Shown here: positions 42,689 to 53,599 of the stretch, piece after piece | How positions within the stretch are numbered: position 1 is the stretch's first letter | How the letters are laid out: the number at the start of each line of letters is the position of its first letter | DNA from: an uncultured Rubrobacteraceae bacterium | GTDB taxonomy: Bacteria; Actinomycetota; Rubrobacteria; Rubrobacterales; Rubrobacteraceae | NCBI GenBank assembly: GCA_902805975.1 | Contig: CADCUT010000221.1 | Coordinates: 2,444-60,634, forward strand | Length of the DNA stretch: 58,191 bases | Direction of reading: 5' to 3' | Notes under the pieces: model-generated | What the model was told of the DNA's origin: nothing | Seen by the model: the letters and a program-made list of their open reading frames with translations, nothing else | Database searches by the model: none | Translations under genes and position numbers: made by a program

Positions 42689-43717
42689 TTACGCCGAGGA
42701 GAGCGCGCTGCGGTAGAAGTCGATCTCCTCCAGCGAGCGCCCGCTCCCGATCGCCACACACATCAGGGCGTCGTCGGCGACGTGGACCGGGATGCCGGTC
42801 TCCCGGCGGAGGCGCTCGTCGAGGTGCCGGAGCAGGGCGCCGCCGCCGGCGAGGACCATGCCCCGGTCCATGATGTCCGAGGCGAGCTCCGGCGGGGTGC
42901 GGTCGAGCGTGTCCCTGACGGCCGCGACTATCGCGTCGACGGGGACGCTAATAGCCTCCCTGACCTCCTCGGAGGTGATGACGATGGTCTTCGGCAACCC
43001 GGTGACGAGGTCGCGGCCCCGGATCTCCGCCGACTCTTCCTCCTCCAGCCTGAAGGCGCTCCCGAGCTCTATCTTGAGCTGCTCGGCGGTCTGGGTGCCG
43101 ATGGCGAGCTTGTACTCCTTCTGGATGTAGGTGCCGATGGCGTCGTCGATGTCGTCGCCGGCGATCCTGATGGAAGACTTGTTGACGATGCCGCCCAAAG
43201 AGATAACGGCGACCTCGCTGGTCCCGCCGCCAACGTCGACGATCATCGACCCTTGCGCCTCGTTGACCGGCAGCCCCGCCCCGATGGCCGCCGCCAATGG
43301 CTCCTCGATGGTGAACGCCTGCCGGGCGCCTGCGGACTCCGTAGCCTCCTTGACGGCCCGGAGCTCCACCCCCGTCACGCCAGACGGCACGCAGACGACG
43401 ACGCGCGGGCCGACGAGGGAGCGGAAGATCCGGCGCTGGGCCTGGACCTTGCGGATAAAGTAGGAGAGCATCTTCTCGGTTACCTCGAAGTCCGCGATGA
43501 CGCCGTCCTTGAGCGGCCTGAGCGCGACGATGTTGCCCGGCGTGCGCCCGAGCATGCGTTTGGCGCCCGAGCCCACGGCCACCACCTTGTCGGTCTTGCT
43601 GTCTATGGCGACGACCGAGGGCTCGGAGAGCACGATGCCCTGCCCTTTGACGAACACGAGCGTGTTCGCCGTGCCCAGATCTATCGCAACGTCCCGCCCG
43701 AAGAGTCCCCCAAACAT
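42689..43717 (-). CDS. mreB: Rod-shape actin homologue MreB
   Basis: Forms membrane filaments that guide lateral wall synthesis. Phosphate-1 motif [11 protein letters not shown] near the N-terminus, [17 protein letters not shown] (phosphate-2) and the adenosine motif [17 protein letters not shown]. 342 aa from the ATG at 43717 ([15 protein letters not shown]), not the longer track start. First gene of mreBCD-rodA and directly after radC, a widespread order. Confidence 0.96.
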   Translation of the reverse strand: MFGGLFGRDVAIDLGTANTLVFVKGQGIVLSEPSVVAIDSKTDKVVAVGSGAKRMLGRTPGNIVALRPLKDGVIADFEVTEKMLSYFIRKVQAQRRIFRSLVGPRVVVCVPSGVTGVELRAVKEATESAGARQAFTIEEPLAAAIGAGLPVNEAQGSMIVDVGGGTSEVAVISLGGIVNKSSIRIAGDDIDDAIGTYIQKEYKLAIGTQTAEQLKIELGSAFRLEEEESAEIRGRDLVTGLPKTIVITSEEVREAISVPVDAIVAAVRDTLDRTPPELASDIMDRGMVLAGGGALLRHLDERLRRETGIPVHVADDALMCVAIGSGRSLEEIDFYRSALSSA

Positions 43718-43765
43718 TCCCGCCCCATCCGTCCGAAGTTCAGCGCCCCAACCGCCCACAGGCGG

Positions 43766-44473
43766 CTAGAGCATTCCGTGTTCCTTCATACTAAAGTACC
43801 CATCGCCCAAGATCACGTGATCCAGGACCTCTATTCCGATAATCTCGGACGCCTCCACGAGCCTGCGCGTCACGTCCCGGTCCTCGCGGCTCGGCTCTAC
43901 CTTGCCGCTCGGATGGTTGTGCGCGAGCACTATCCCTGCAGCACTCGCCCTTATGGCGGGCTTGAAGACCTCGCGGGGGTGGACCAGGGAAGAAGACAGG
44001 GTGCCTACCGAGATCGTCGGGCATTCAACGACCTCGTTCTTGGTATTCAAGAGCACCGCGACGAAATTCTCCCGGTCAAGATTGGCGATCCGCCCCCTCA
44101 AAAGGCCCTCAACGTCCGCGGGTGAGGATATCACGGGACGTCCGGGGTTACGAACCCTCCCGAGCCGCTTCCCGAACTCGACGGCGGCCAGTATTATGCA
44201 GGCCTTTGCCTGGCCCACACCCCTGGTCTGGACGAGGTCGTGAACGGTCACGTTGTGGAGGCCGAAGAGGTCGCCGTGGGTCGAGATCACCTCGCTCGCA
44301 AGCTCCACGGCGGTCTTCTCGCGGTTGCCGATGCCGAGGAGGATGCCTAACAGTTCTGCATTGGAGAGAGCCCCCGGTCCGGCCTCCAGCAGACGCTCGC
44401 GCGGACGGAGTTCGGGCGGGAGCTGCTTTATAGTGTAGCGCCGGCTTTCCACGGTTGGGCCCGTTATCGGCAT
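43766..44473 (-). CDS. radC: RadC family protein (JAB/MPN domain)
   Basis: 235 aa: N-terminal helix-hairpin-helix region (LLGILLGIGNREK and LVQTRGVGQAKA) and a C-terminal JAMM metalloprotease-like fold with HNHPSGKVEPSREDRDVT. Family function is unresolved; the old link to DNA repair has been withdrawn. Its ATG abuts repeat element E. Confidence 0.93.
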   Translation of the reverse strand: MPITGPTVESRRYTIKQLPPELRPRERLLEAGPGALSNAELLGILLGIGNREKTAVELASEVISTHGDLFGLHNVTVHDLVQTRGVGQAKACIILAAVEFGKRLGRVRNPGRPVISSPADVEGLLRGRIANLDRENFVAVLLNTKNEVVECPTISVGTLSSSLVHPREVFKPAIRASAAGIVLAHNHPSGKVEPSREDRDVTRRLVEASEIIGIEVLDHVILGDGYFSMKEHGML

Positions 44474-44476
44474 CGT

Positions 44477-44645
44477 AGGCTACAAGCTTCAGGTCGCCTC
44501 GTTGGGAGGCTTTCAGGTTCGAGGTTCGAGGTCTTGAGGTATTGCCGAGCAACGTTGGCGCGGTTACGGGGGCCTGCTTCTATGCAAGCTACGCCTTTGG
44601 AGACGGGCCGCGCACCGCGCTCCTCGAACCTCGAGCCTAATACCT
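44477..44645. repeat. Heptamer-armed palindromic element, copy E
   Basis: Starts five bases after the maf TGA and ends three bases before the radC ATG, so it is nearly the whole gap. The coding-strand 5' arm is AGGTATT, AGGCTCG, AGGTTCG, AGG. The plus-strand 3' arm is AGGTCGCCTC, a GTTGG loop, GAGGCTTTC, then AGGTTCG, AGGTTCG, AGGTCTTG and AGGTATTG. The nested hairpin matches the one in copy B. The core is about 90 bases. Confidence 0.82.
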
Positions 44646-44650
44646 TCATC

Positions 44651-45223
44651 TCAGGGCCGCGGAACGCCGAAGCGGGCGAGCATCCTGCCGGTCATGGCTA
44701 AAGGGAGGCCGACGACGTTCGTATAGTCGCCCCCGATCCACTCGACAAACGCCCCCGCCCGGCCCTGGATGGCATACCCGCCGGCCTTCCCGACGCCTTC
44801 TCCGAGACGCACGTAGGACTCGACCTCCCCGTCCCCCACGTCGCGCATGCGCACCCGCGTAACGACGCTGCTGACCAGTACGCTCCCGCCCCGCGCCACC
44901 GCCACGCCGGAGTAGACCTCGTGCGGGCGTCCCCGCAGGGAGAGAAGCATCTGCCGGACTTCTTCCCCGCCTGAGGCCTGGCCGAGGACTCGCCCGGTGC
45001 CCGAACCACCCGGCAGGTAGACCACCGTGTCGGCCCCGAGGACGACAGAATCCGTCTCACCGGCTACGGCGAGGGCCTTGCCGCGGGCGTTTGTCTCGGC
45101 GGTCTCTTTAGGGTCGTCGAGCGTGACCTCGGGGAAGCCGCTGCGCCCCGCCGTAAAGTCGTAGCCGGCCGCGCGGAGCAGGTCCACGCGGCGGGCGGAC
45201 TCGGAGGCGAGTACGAAGCGCAA
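44651..45223 (-). CDS. maf: Maf-like nucleoside triphosphate pyrophosphatase
   Basis: House-cleaning enzyme of the Maf/HAM1 superfamily, hydrolysing dTTP, UTP or modified NTPs. N-terminus [18 protein letters not shown], the acidic LGADTVVYL and [31 protein letters not shown]. 190 aa. Eleven bases after ndk. Confidence 0.93.
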   Translation of the reverse strand: MRFVLASESARRVDLLRAAGYDFTAGRSGFPEVTLDDPKETAETNARGKALAVAGETDSVVLGADTVVYLPGGSGTGRVLGQASGGEEVRQMLLSLRGRPHEVYSGVAVARGGSVLVSSVVTRVRMRDVGDGEVESYVRLGEGVGKAGGYAIQGRAGAFVEWIGGDYTNVVGLPLAMTGRMLARFGVPRP

Positions 45224-45234
45224 GCTGGAGTCTA

Positions 45235-45633
45235 CTAGCCGAAGAAGAGGCCGAGCTCGCGTTCGGCGCTCTCTGGGGAGTCAGAGCCGTGGACGAGGTT
45301 GTCCGGGAGGGAGAGGGCGAGGTCGCCCCGGATCGTGCCGGGCGCGGCCTCGGCGGGGTTCGTCGAGCCCATGAGGTTCCTCATCACCTTGATGGCGCCC
45401 TCGCCCCTTATCCGCATGGCGACGACGGGGGTCGAGGTAATAAACTCGACGAGCTCCTCGAAGAACGGCTTGTCGCGGTGCTCGGCGTAGTGCTCCTCGG
45501 CGAGCTCGCGGCCGACGTCCATCAGCTTCATCGCGTCTATATCGAGGCTCTTTGCCTCGATGCGGCGGATGATCTCACCGACGAGGCGACGGCGTACGCC
45601 GTCCCCCTTGACCAGTACCAGGGTCTCTTCCAC
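45235..45633 (-). CDS. ndk: Nucleoside diphosphate kinase
   Basis: Transfers the gamma phosphate between NTPs and NDPs through a phospho-His. The catalytic segment is [25 protein letters not shown] and the nucleotide-binding [13 protein letters not shown] are present. 132 aa. The conserved VKPDG near the N-terminus is VKGDG here, an uncommon Pro to Gly change. It lies between the zinc-ribbon gene and maf. Confidence 0.95.
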   Translation of the reverse strand: MEETLVLVKGDGVRRRLVGEIIRRIEAKSLDIDAMKLMDVGRELAEEHYAEHRDKPFFEELVEFITSTPVVAMRIRGEGAIKVMRNLMGSTNPAEAAPGTIRGDLALSLPDNLVHGSDSPESAERELGLFFG

Positions 45634-45667
45634 GATCGTCTCCTATCCAGGGTTACTTGCGGGAAAT

Positions 45668-46168
45668 TTACCAGGTCATCTTCTTGCCGCTACGCTGGTC
45701 GGTGCCACAGTAAGGGCACAGGCCCCACTCCTGGTTGAGCGGCCGGTCGCAGTTGATGCACGGCTTCTTGAGCTCCCAGGCGCAGGTGGGGCAGATCAGG
45801 AACTCCTTCTCCACGAGGTTGCGGCAGTTGGGGCAGAGCAGGGTGTTGTTACGCAGCTCCCGCTCGAGGACCGCCGTCTCAAGCTCGCGCTCGCGCGACT
45901 CGTCCAGGTACTCCGGGGGGCGGACTATCAGGTAGATCAGGGTCCCCACGTACGGGAAGATGACCGCCACGATGCCCCACAGTAAGCTCGTGGCGCCGCG
46001 CCGCCCGGCATCCGTGTACGTCCAGTAGACGAGGGCTATCCACAACACCACGAACAGGAGCACGATGAGCTGGCCCGAGATGCGCAGGACCGGGCTGTCC
46101 AGAAAGTTCGAGATGATCTGAAACGGGTCGGAATCCTGCAGTAACAGCGAGAATGGGGCACGACTCAT
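45668..46168 (-). CDS. Membrane protein with C-terminal double zinc ribbon
   Basis: 166 aa. Two membrane segments (about 33-50 and 60-82), the second carrying the PLDc_N-like VAVIFPYVGTLIYLIVRPPEY, then a charged linker and two zinc ribbons (CPNC..CPTC and CINC..CPYC, about 112-155). The ribbons should be cytoplasmic. Function unknown. Its ATG overlaps the stop of the 34 aa peptide upstream (ATGA). Confidence 0.75.
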   Translation of the reverse strand: MSRAPFSLLLQDSDPFQIISNFLDSPVLRISGQLIVLLFVVLWIALVYWTYTDAGRRGATSLLWGIVAVIFPYVGTLIYLIVRPPEYLDESRERELETAVLERELRNNTLLCPNCRNLVEKEFLICPTCAWELKKPCINCDRPLNQEWGLCPYCGTDQRSGKKMTW

Positions 46169-46269
46169 GAGATAAACCTTACCATCACGACGTAACCGAG
46201 CACAAAAGAGGCCACGGCGACGACGACGACCAGGAGGCCGACCAGGCGCCAGATCCCACCGCTAGTCAC
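46165..46269 (-). CDS. Small membrane peptide, 34 aa (too short for the ORF track)
   Basis: GTG at 46269 opens MTSGGIWRLVGLLVVVVAV and continues as one hydrophobic helix ending MVRFIS. The start overlaps the end of folC and the stop overlaps the next ATG as ATGA, the same coupling style as the proven genes around it. No strong ribosome-binding site. Unknown function; may partner the zinc-ribbon protein. Confidence 0.5.
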   Translation of the reverse strand: MTSGGIWRLVGLLVVVVAVASFVLGYVVMVRFIS

Positions 46270-47485
46270 GCAACCACCGCAGGACCGGCGCCGCCGTCTG
46301 GAAGGAGCCGAGCACGAGCACCACCCCCCCGTCCCCCCTGACGCTGCGCACCGCGAGATCCACGGCCCTTGCGGGGTCTTCCTCTGTCAGCGTCTCTCCA
46401 CCGTCCACGTCCTCGTGTCCCTCCAGGATTCCATCTGGACCCGCCGCGCGCTCGCCCTCCGGGCGCGTCAGCACGACCGTCCGGGCCGCCGCGCTCAAGG
46501 CGGTAAGCATACTGCGAGCATCCTTATCCCGCAAGACACCGAAGACCACCGCGAGCGGCCTCCCCGCATAGGCAAACTCCATCGCCTCCAGCGCGGCCTC
46601 GACCCCTGAAACGTTGTGCCCCCCATCCACCACCACCGGCACCCCGCCCACCTCGTGGACCTCGAACCGCCCCGGCAACGTCCCAAAAACGGTCCGTATT
46701 ACCCGCTCCCGCGCCGGGACGCCGAGCTCCTCCCCCAGCAACTCCTCGGCCGCCCGCACCCCGAGCGAAGCGTCCCGAAGGACGAACGGGGGTAGTTCCA
46801 GGGACGGGAGTTCCACCGGCCCGGACGCGGCCTCGACGAGGCGGGCGCCGACCGCGTCAGACCGGCGGGCCGCGATCCCGCGCACCACAGGGTCGTCCGT
46901 CCCGAGGATCAGCACAGACCCCTCAGAGACGCTGGCGAGCTTCTCGTGCGTGATCTCCGCGACGGTCTCTCCCAGGTACTCGGCGTGGTCGAGCCCGACG
47001 TTGGTGAGCACCACGGCTTCGGGCCCCGCTGCCGTGGTCGCGTCGTGGCGGGCGCCGAGGCCCGCCTCCATGACCGCCCAGGATAATCCTCTATCCGCGA
47101 AGAGCTTTACCGCGCCAGCCGTGAGCAGCTCGAACTGGGAGGCCGCCACACCGTTCCGGTCCGCAACCTCGATTGCCTCCCCCATCGCGCCGGCGAAACT
47201 CTCTTCAGAGGCGAACCCGCCGCCAATCATGACGCGCTCGGTGTAGGAGAGGACGTGCGGGGACAGGTAGACCCCGGCCGGCTGGCCCATCTTCGACAGC
47301 GCGGCGGCCAGGGCGACCGCGGTCGTGCCCTTGCCGTTCGTACCGACGACCTGGACGACCTTGAGCTTTTTCTGCGGGTCTCCCAGAAACGAGAGGAGGC
47401 GTTCCACGCGGTCGAGGCCCATGGTAATGCGCTTGCGGAGATCCAGCTCGGCGCAGACGGCGGCGAAGGAGAGGTCGGGGGCCAA
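46262..47485 (-). CDS. folC: Folylpolyglutamate/dihydrofolate synthase FolC
   Basis: Mur-ligase-like enzyme that adds glutamates to folates. Start region FAAVCAELDLRKRITMGLDRVERLL, ATP loop VVGTNGKGTTAVAL (about 47-60), HVLSYTERVMI, and VVDGGHNVSGVEAAL. 407 aa. Follows valS by eight bases, a classic valS-folC order in Gram-positive bacteria. Confidence 0.94.
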   Translation of the reverse strand: MAPDLSFAAVCAELDLRKRITMGLDRVERLLSFLGDPQKKLKVVQVVGTNGKGTTAVALAAALSKMGQPAGVYLSPHVLSYTERVMIGGGFASEESFAGAMGEAIEVADRNGVAASQFELLTAGAVKLFADRGLSWAVMEAGLGARHDATTAAGPEAVVLTNVGLDHAEYLGETVAEITHEKLASVSEGSVLILGTDDPVVRGIAARRSDAVGARLVEAASGPVELPSLELPPFVLRDASLGVRAAEELLGEELGVPARERVIRTVFGTLPGRFEVHEVGGVPVVVDGGHNVSGVEAALEAMEFAYAGRPLAVVFGVLRDKDARSMLTALSAAARTVVLTRPEGERAAGPDGILEGHEDVDGGETLTEEDPARAVDLAVRSVRGDGGVVLVLGSFQTAAPVLRWLRD

Positions 47486-47493
47486 CGTGGGGC

Positions 47494-50043
47494 TTAGAGG
47501 TAGCCTTCCAGGCGGGCGTTCAGCGTCTGGAGCATCCGGCCGTTGGTCGCCAGCTTCTCGCGTTCGGCGGAGACGACGTCTGCGGGGGCGCGCTCGACGA
47601 ACTTAGCGTTCGAGAGCTTGCCCTCCGCGCGCCTCACCTCGCCCTCGACGCGGGAGATCTCCTTCCGCAGGCGTTCGATCTCACCCCGCCGCATCTCCTC
47701 GCTGAGCGAGAGCTCCACCACGACGTCCCCGGCCGGCAACGTCGCCGTCGCCTCCCCGTCCACCGCCCCGACTACCTCCACGCCGGAGAGGCTGGAGAAG
47801 ACCGCCACGTCGACCTCCCCAACCACACGACCCGCGAGCTCCCCATCGACCTTGGACTCGGCCCGGAACGAACGCACGGCCGACACGGCCCGCCTGGTAC
47901 GCCCCAGAAGCGCGTCGGCTTTCGTGTCCTCCAGGGATGGATCGTAGGCCGGGAAAAGGGCGCGGGCGAGCGGCCCGTCCTCGCCCATGATGCCGGCCAT
48001 CTCCTCCGTGGCGAACGGCATGACCGGGTGCAGGAGCTTGAGGAGTCCGAGGAAGACCTCCCGCAGGACGCGCGACGTCGCCGTGGATGGCGCGGCCTTG
48101 GCTATCTCGATGTACCAGTCGGCGAACTGGTTCCAGGCGAAGCCGTAGACGAGTCGCATCGCTTCGGAGAACTCGCACTCCTCCAGCAGCCGGTCGTACT
48201 CCCGCGCCGTTCGGTTGAACTCGGAGAGGATCCAACGGTCCGAAACGGACATGTCTCCGCCTTCTTCGGCCTCCGGGTAGCTCAGGATGAAGCGGGTGGC
48301 GTTCCAGAGCTTGGTGACGAAGGCCCGGCCCATGGCGGCGCGTTCGTAGGAGTAGGCGAAGTCCTGGGTCGAGGACTGGTAGAGGAGGCCGAAGCGGACG
48401 GCGTCCGTGCCGTACTCCTCGAAGAGGTCAAGGGGGTCTATGGTGTTTCCCTTGGACTTGCTCATCTTCGTGCCGTCCTCGGCGAGGACGATAGAGTGGA
48501 CGTTGACCTTCTCGAAAGGGACCTCGCCGCGAAAGCGGAGGCCCATCATGATCATGCGGGCCACCCACAGGTACATGATCTCCCGCGCCGTCGAGAGCAG
48601 GCTCGTCGGGTAGAAGTACCCGAGGTCCTCGTTCTCCTCGGGCCATCCGAGCGTCGCGAACGGCCACAGCCCGCTCGAGAACCACGTGTCCAGAATATCC
48701 GGGTCCTGTTCCCAGCCCTCGCCCGGCGACTCCTTGGATGCCAGCGTCTCGCCGTTCGGCCCGTACCACACGGGGATCCGGTGGCCCCACCAGAGCTGGC
48801 GGGAGACGTTCCAGTCGTGGATGTTCTCCAGCCAGCGCATCGTCTCCCGCCGCCAGGAGTCCGGGTAGACGGCGATTTCCTTCCTATCCAGCGCCTCTAT
48901 CGCCGGGCGGGCCAGACCCTCCATCGCGACCCACCACTGCTCTGAGAGCCAGGGCTCGATCACGGTCCCGCACCTGTCGCAGTGCCCGACCCGGTGCCTG
49001 TACTCTCTAACTGGGCCGAGAAGTCCCTTCTCGTCCAGCCGCTCCGCGACGGCCTTGCGGGCCTCCATCCGGTCCATGCCGGCGAAGTCGGCCCCGTTCT
49101 CGTTGATGGCGCCCTCCGGGTTCAGGACGTTGACGGGTTCGAGCCCGAGCCTGCCGCCGATCTCGAAATCGTTCGGGTCGTGTGCCGGGGTGACCTTGAG
49201 AATACCGGTCCCGAAGTCCGGGTCGACGTGGTCGTCGGCAAAGACCTGTATCTCCCGCTCCACGAAAGGCACCGTCACCCGCCGCCCGACGAGGTTCCCA
49301 TACCGTTCGTCGTCCGGGTTGACGACGAGTGCTACGTCCCCGAGCATCGTCTCGGGACGGGTGGAGAAGACCTGGACGGAGTCGTTGCCGTCCGGACCCG
49401 GTCCCTTGCCGTCGGAGAACGGGTAGCGGAGGCCGTAGAGCTTGCCGTCGGTGTCCTCGTAGTTGACCTCTAGGTCGGAGATGGCGGAGCGGTCGTGCGG
49501 GCACCAGTTGACGATGCGCGTGCCGCGGTAGATGGAGCCGTCGTTGTAGAGTTCGACAAACGCCGTGAGCACAGAGTCGATGTACTTCTCGTCCATGGTG
49601 TAGCGCAGGCGGCGCCAGTCTACGGAGGCGCCGAGGCGCTTGAGCTGGCCGAGCATGGTGCCGCGGGCTTCCTCGGCGAACACGCGGCACCGCTCGATAA
49701 ACTCCTCGCGGCCGATGTCGAAGCGCGACTTGCCCTCCTCGCGCAGGAGCTTGCGCTCGACGACGTTCTGTAGGGCGATGGAGGCGTGGTCGACGCCGGG
49801 CAGCCAGAGGGCCTCGTAGCCTTTCATGCGGGCGCGGCGGGCGAGGGTGTCCTGGATCGAGCCGTTCAGCGCATGCCCCATGTGAAGCGCCCCCGTCACG
49901 TTCGGCGGGGGCAGCACGATGCAGTACGCGGGCTTATCCGGGTTCGGGTCGGCCTCGAAGGCGCCGGTCCGCTCCCACTCCTCGTAGAGGCGCGCCTCGA
50001 CGGCGCGGTGGTCGTAGGTTTTTGGTATCCCGGTCTCGCTCAA
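47494..50043 (-). CDS. valS: Valyl-tRNA synthetase
   Basis: Class I synthetase. HIGH motif is PPPNVTGALHMGHALN (near 45-60), KMSKS is GTKMSKSKGNTIDP (near 535), with the CP1 editing domain between them, a zinc-like CDRCG segment, an anticodon domain and a C-terminal coiled coil (IERLRKEISRVEGEVRRAE region). 849 aa. Seven bases after clpX. Confidence 0.97.
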   Translation of the reverse strand: MSETGIPKTYDHRAVEARLYEEWERTGAFEADPNPDKPAYCIVLPPPNVTGALHMGHALNGSIQDTLARRARMKGYEALWLPGVDHASIALQNVVERKLLREEGKSRFDIGREEFIERCRVFAEEARGTMLGQLKRLGASVDWRRLRYTMDEKYIDSVLTAFVELYNDGSIYRGTRIVNWCPHDRSAISDLEVNYEDTDGKLYGLRYPFSDGKGPGPDGNDSVQVFSTRPETMLGDVALVVNPDDERYGNLVGRRVTVPFVEREIQVFADDHVDPDFGTGILKVTPAHDPNDFEIGGRLGLEPVNVLNPEGAINENGADFAGMDRMEARKAVAERLDEKGLLGPVREYRHRVGHCDRCGTVIEPWLSEQWWVAMEGLARPAIEALDRKEIAVYPDSWRRETMRWLENIHDWNVSRQLWWGHRIPVWYGPNGETLASKESPGEGWEQDPDILDTWFSSGLWPFATLGWPEENEDLGYFYPTSLLSTAREIMYLWVARMIMMGLRFRGEVPFEKVNVHSIVLAEDGTKMSKSKGNTIDPLDLFEEYGTDAVRFGLLYQSSTQDFAYSYERAAMGRAFVTKLWNATRFILSYPEAEEGGDMSVSDRWILSEFNRTAREYDRLLEECEFSEAMRLVYGFAWNQFADWYIEIAKAAPSTATSRVLREVFLGLLKLLHPVMPFATEEMAGIMGEDGPLARALFPAYDPSLEDTKADALLGRTRRAVSAVRSFRAESKVDGELAGRVVGEVDVAVFSSLSGVEVVGAVDGEATATLPAGDVVVELSLSEEMRRGEIERLRKEISRVEGEVRRAEGKLSNAKFVERAPADVVSAEREKLATNGRMLQTLNARLEGYL

Positions 50044-50050
50044 GGAAGCT

Positions 50051-51310
<1,260 letters not shown>

Positions 51311-51361
51311 ACCGTTACGGCCTCCCCTAGAGCTCTCTGTCGCCTGGAGTCCTCAAGAACC

Positions 51362-51964
51362 CTAGTGGTTCCTGATGATGTTGTCGATGACGCCGTACTC
51401 GATGCCCTCCTCGGGGCCCATTATGTAGTCGCGGTCGGTGTCGCGCTCGATCCTGTCGTAATCCTGCCCGGTGTTCTCGGCCAAAATCTCGTTCAGGCGC
51501 CGCTTGGTGTGGACGAGCTCCTTGGCGTGGATCTCGACGTCTGAGGCCTGCCCGGCGAGCCCGCCGACGCTCGGCTGGTGGAGCAGTATCCTCGTGTTCG
51601 GCAGCGCGCTCCTCTTGCCCTTGGCGCCGGCCGCGAGCAGGAAGGCGCCCATCGAGGCGGCCATGCCCAGAGCGGTCGTCACGATGTCGGGCTTGACGAA
51701 GCGCATCGTGTCGTAGATCGCGAGCCCAGCCGTGACAGAACCGCCCGGGGAGTTTATGTACAGGTTGATGTCCTGCTCCGGGTCCTCGCTCTCGAGGTGA
51801 AGGAGCTGCGCCATGATGGCGTTCGCGACCTGGTCGTCCACGGGGGTACCGAGGAAGATGATCCTGTCCTTCAAGAGGCGCGAGTAGATGTCCATGGCCC
51901 GCTCGCCGCGCGGGCTCTGCTCGATTACGTAGGGGATTACGCCCTGGGGATCGTAGTAGCTCAT
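51362..51964 (-). CDS. clpP: Clp protease proteolytic subunit ClpP
   Basis: Serine protease of the barrel-shaped ClpXP complex. The catalytic Ser is in [11 protein letters not shown], the His in [11 protein letters not shown], and the Asp in the [11 protein letters not shown] region. N-terminus [23 protein letters not shown]. 200 aa. Overlaps tig by four bases and is followed by clpX, the usual tig-clpP-clpX order. Confidence 0.97.
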   Translation of the reverse strand: MSYYDPQGVIPYVIEQSPRGERAMDIYSRLLKDRIIFLGTPVDDQVANAIMAQLLHLESEDPEQDINLYINSPGGSVTAGLAIYDTMRFVKPDIVTTALGMAASMGAFLLAAGAKGKRSALPNTRILLHQPSVGGLAGQASDVEIHAKELVHTKRRLNEILAENTGQDYDRIERDTDRDYIMGPEEGIEYGVIDNIIRNH

Positions 51965-53412
51965 TCTCTCTCCTTCTGATCGTCGTCTACGGCTCCGGCC
52001 TCAACGGTCGCCTCGACCGCGGCCTCGCCGCCTTCCGGCTCCTCTTCGGCCCCCGGCGTCTCTTCGCCGGCCTCGATACTCGGCTCCTCGGGGGCCGCCT
52101 CCTCTTCCGGCATCTCGACCGGGGTCGCGTTCTCGGCCAGAAAGTCGAGGGCTTTCTGGCGGGAGATCTCCTCCTGGAGCAACGCGTAGGTGCCGTTCGC
52201 CTTCATCGTCTCGGCTATCTCCTCTGGGGCGCGCTCGGACTCCTCGGCGAGGTGGCCGATCTCGTGCATCACAGCGTCCTCATCGGCGGTTATGTTTTCC
52301 GCCAGGGCGACCGCGTCGAGCACGAGCTCCTTCTTGACCGTGTCCTCGGCCTCGGGCCTGATCCGCTCCTCGAAGTCGTGGTGGTTGGAGCCGGCGAGCT
52401 GGTAGTACTGCTCGGGTTCCATCCCCTGCGCCCGGATGCTCCGCTCGAAGCTCTCGACCATCTCGTGAGCCTTCTCGTGCGCCATGACGCCCGGTACATC
52501 GACCTCGGCGTTGCCGGACACGACGTCGAGCACGCGGGCCCGGAACTCGCCGGAGACCCTCTGTTCGGCGGCCCCTTCGAGCTGCTCGCGCACGGCGGCG
52601 CGCAGCTCATCCAGCGTCTCGAACTCGCTCGCCTCCTTGACGAACTCGTCGTCGAGCTCGGGGAGGTCGCGCTCCTTGATCTCCTTGAGGTGAACGTCGA
52701 AGAGGACGGACTGCCCCTGCAGCGACTGCTCGCCGTAGTCCGCCGGGAACGTGACGCCAAAGCGCTTTCTCTCGTCCGGCTTCATCCCGACCACGTTGTT
52801 CTCGAACTCCTCGAGAAGCTCGCCACGGCCGATCTCCAGCATGTAGTCCTCGGCCTGGCCGCCCTCTAGCGGCTCGCCCGTGGTCATGTGCGCGCCGGTA
52901 AAGTCGATGATGGCGAAATCGCCCTCGGCCGCCGGCCTGTCCTCGACCGCGGCGAGCGTGGCGAACTGCCCGCGCATCTCCTCCAGCTGCGCCTCGACCT
53001 CCTCGTCAGAGACCTCGATCTCGCGCCTTGGGACCTCGACGCCCTTGTAGTCCCCGAGCTTCGCCAGGGGCCGCACCTCGACGGTGGCGGAGAACTTGAA
53101 GCCGCTCTCCTCGCTCAAGGGGTCATCGAAGTCTATCTCCGGGCGGTCTATCGGGCGGAGGTCGGTCTCGACAACGGCCTCCGAGTACCAACTCGGCAGC
53201 GATTCCTGGAGGGCCTCCATCATGATGTAGTCGCGCCCCAGACGGTTCTCGATGACACGCCGCGGCGCCTTGCCCGGCCTGAAGCCGGGGACCCTGACCT
53301 GGCGGCCGAGCTCCCTGATCTTCGCCTCCACACCCTTGCGGACGGCGTCGGGTGGCACCTCGACGTCCAGCCGGACCTTGTTCTCCTCGAGCTTCGTAAC
53401 GTTAGCCGTCAT
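51961..53412 (-). CDS. tig: Trigger factor
   Basis: Ribosome-tunnel chaperone and peptidyl-prolyl isomerase. The ribosome-docking signature is [13 protein letters not shown] (about 43-55). The FKBP-like domain (about 160-245) includes [16 protein letters not shown], and the C-terminal helical arms follow. The last 70 residues form an acidic Glu/Ala-rich tail, making it 483 aa, slightly longer than usual. ATG with GGAGGGT directly upstream. Confidence 0.95.
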   Translation of the reverse strand: MTANVTKLEENKVRLDVEVPPDAVRKGVEAKIRELGRQVRVPGFRPGKAPRRVIENRLGRDYIMMEALQESLPSWYSEAVVETDLRPIDRPEIDFDDPLSEESGFKFSATVEVRPLAKLGDYKGVEVPRREIEVSDEEVEAQLEEMRGQFATLAAVEDRPAAEGDFAIIDFTGAHMTTGEPLEGGQAEDYMLEIGRGELLEEFENNVVGMKPDERKRFGVTFPADYGEQSLQGQSVLFDVHLKEIKERDLPELDDEFVKEASEFETLDELRAAVREQLEGAAEQRVSGEFRARVLDVVSGNAEVDVPGVMAHEKAHEMVESFERSIRAQGMEPEQYYQLAGSNHHDFEERIRPEAEDTVKKELVLDAVALAENITADEDAVMHEIGHLAEESERAPEEIAETMKANGTYALLQEEISRQKALDFLAENATPVEMPEEEAAPEEPSIEAGEETPGAEEEPEGGEAAVEATVEAGAVDDDQKERE

Positions 53413-53475
53413 ACCCTCCAGTTCCTCTCAACCGTCCAAGGCCCGCCGCAACCTGGCCGCCCAAAAGCGGCGATG

Positions 53476-53556
53476 TGCGAGAGGCGGGACTTGAACCCGC
53501 ACGCCCGAAGGCACTAGATCCTAAATCTAGCGTGTCTACCGTTCCACCACTCTCGC
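53476..53556 (-). tRNA. tRNA-Leu (TAG)
   Basis: The complement begins GCGAGAGTGGTGGAACGG and folds as an 81-base class II tRNA: acceptor GCGAGAG with CTCTCGC, anticodon loop TTTAGGA (UAG), a variable arm TGCCTTCGGGCG and T-arm GGTTCAAGTCC. Discriminator A; CCA is not encoded. Confidence 0.96.
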
Positions 53557-53573
53557 CCGCCGTCGAACCTGGA

Positions 53574-53585
53574 GGAAGTATAACA
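53574..53585 (-). promoter_or_regulatory. Extended -10 promoter of tRNA-Leu
   Basis: TGTTATACT on the minus strand: TATACT at 53582-53577 preceded by TGN, 20 bases before the tRNA 5' end. The -35 region is weak, which extended -10 promoters tolerate. Confidence 0.65.
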
Positions 53586-53599
53586 GCCACCCAAAGCCC

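Noticed and set aside
42782-44125. 447 aa plus-strand ORF
   Set aside because: Antisense of mreB and radC; no recognisable motif.
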